Positions 5,982 through 6,009 of a stretch of DNA of 6,009 nt are shown here, one piece after another. The first letter of the stretch is position 1. The number at the start of each line of letters is the position of its first letter. A model generated the notes under the pieces. It made no database searches. It was not told the origin of the DNA and saw only the letters and a list, made by a program, of their open reading frames with translations. The position numbers were made by a program, and so were the translations under genes. The stretch comes from an uncultured Lachnospiraceae bacterium (lineage in GTDB: Bacteria > Bacillota > Clostridia > Lachnospirales > Lachnospiraceae), in assembly GCA_902803745.1 (NCBI GenBank), contig CADCRB010000240.1:1-6009 (forward strand), read 5' to 3'.

Positions 5982-6009
5982 CGTGAAGTCATTCCGCAAG
6001 GGAAAAACA

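Larger units (their letters stand above)
5802..6004. repeat. 11-base inverted repeat, arms 5802-5812 and 5994-6004
   Basis: The sequence CCGCAAGGGAA occurs on the plus strand at 5994-6004, 12 bases after the TATAAT, and on the minus strand at 5812-5802 in the apical loop of the Shine-Dalgarno hairpin. In both places CC(C)-GCAA-GG(G) can form a small stem with a GNRA tetraloop and lies in what would be the 5' leader of a transcript. The arms are 181 bases apart, so two divergent copies of one leader element are more likely than one stem. Confidence 0.45.

Noticed and set aside
5882..5992. Minus-strand ORF of 36 codons from ATG at 5992, open to the window edge
   Set aside because: There is no Shine-Dalgarno, the composition is unremarkable, and it runs through the AT-rich promoter-like region; it looks like a chance open frame.
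1..6009. CRISPR array, tRNA or rRNA genes, insertion sequence or integrase
   Set aside because: No regularly spaced repeats, cloverleaf, rRNA motifs or transposase/recombinase motifs were found on reading both strands.

Overview
The window looks like a chromosomal segment from an anaerobic Firmicute, most probably a gut or rumen Lachnospiraceae (Butyrivibrio-like). The grounds are the protein families present (a UPF0210/PFL-family protein, a radical SAM-SPASM peptide maturase paired with a Nif11-type leader peptide, and a large membrane GGDEF-EAL protein), strong AGGAGG-type ribosome binding sites, and codon use rich in AGA/AGG and ATA. This placement is inference; no rRNA or other marker gene is present.

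Layout, left to right. (1) 1-1341, plus strand: nearly all of a UPF0210 gene whose first few codons lie off the left edge. (2) 1397-3206, minus strand: a compact two-gene RiPP locus. The radical SAM/SPASM maturase is promoter-proximal; the 94-residue precursor is downstream, overlaps it by 11 bases and has its own strong Shine-Dalgarno. Both genes converge on the UPF0210 gene across a 55-base gap with no evident terminator. (3) 3207-3456: a 250-base divergent intergenic region. (4) 3457-5715, plus strand: a 752-residue inner-membrane protein with about ten membrane segments, an intact GGDEF domain and an EAL domain that has lost several catalytic residues. (5) 5716-6009: no large gene, but several small signals. 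On the minus strand a 21-codon hydrophobic ORF has its Shine-Dalgarno inside a 10-bp hairpin, with a second 10-bp hairpin further 5'. On the plus strand a consensus TATAAT points out of the window, followed by a short motif that also occurs, inverted, in the minus-strand hairpin.

How the parts work together. The maturase and precursor are the clear functional unit: the enzyme should install a radical-derived crosslink or other modification in the 30-residue core behind the Gly-Gly of the precursor. No protease, exporter or immunity gene is visible, so leader removal and export must be encoded elsewhere. The GGDEF-EAL protein probably makes c-di-GMP, with the EAL domain binding or regulating rather than hydrolysing; there is no evidence that it is linked to the RiPP. 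The right-hand end resembles the leader of a small membrane peptide (type I toxin-like). It is the most speculative part of the annotation and the least explained by standard gene calling.
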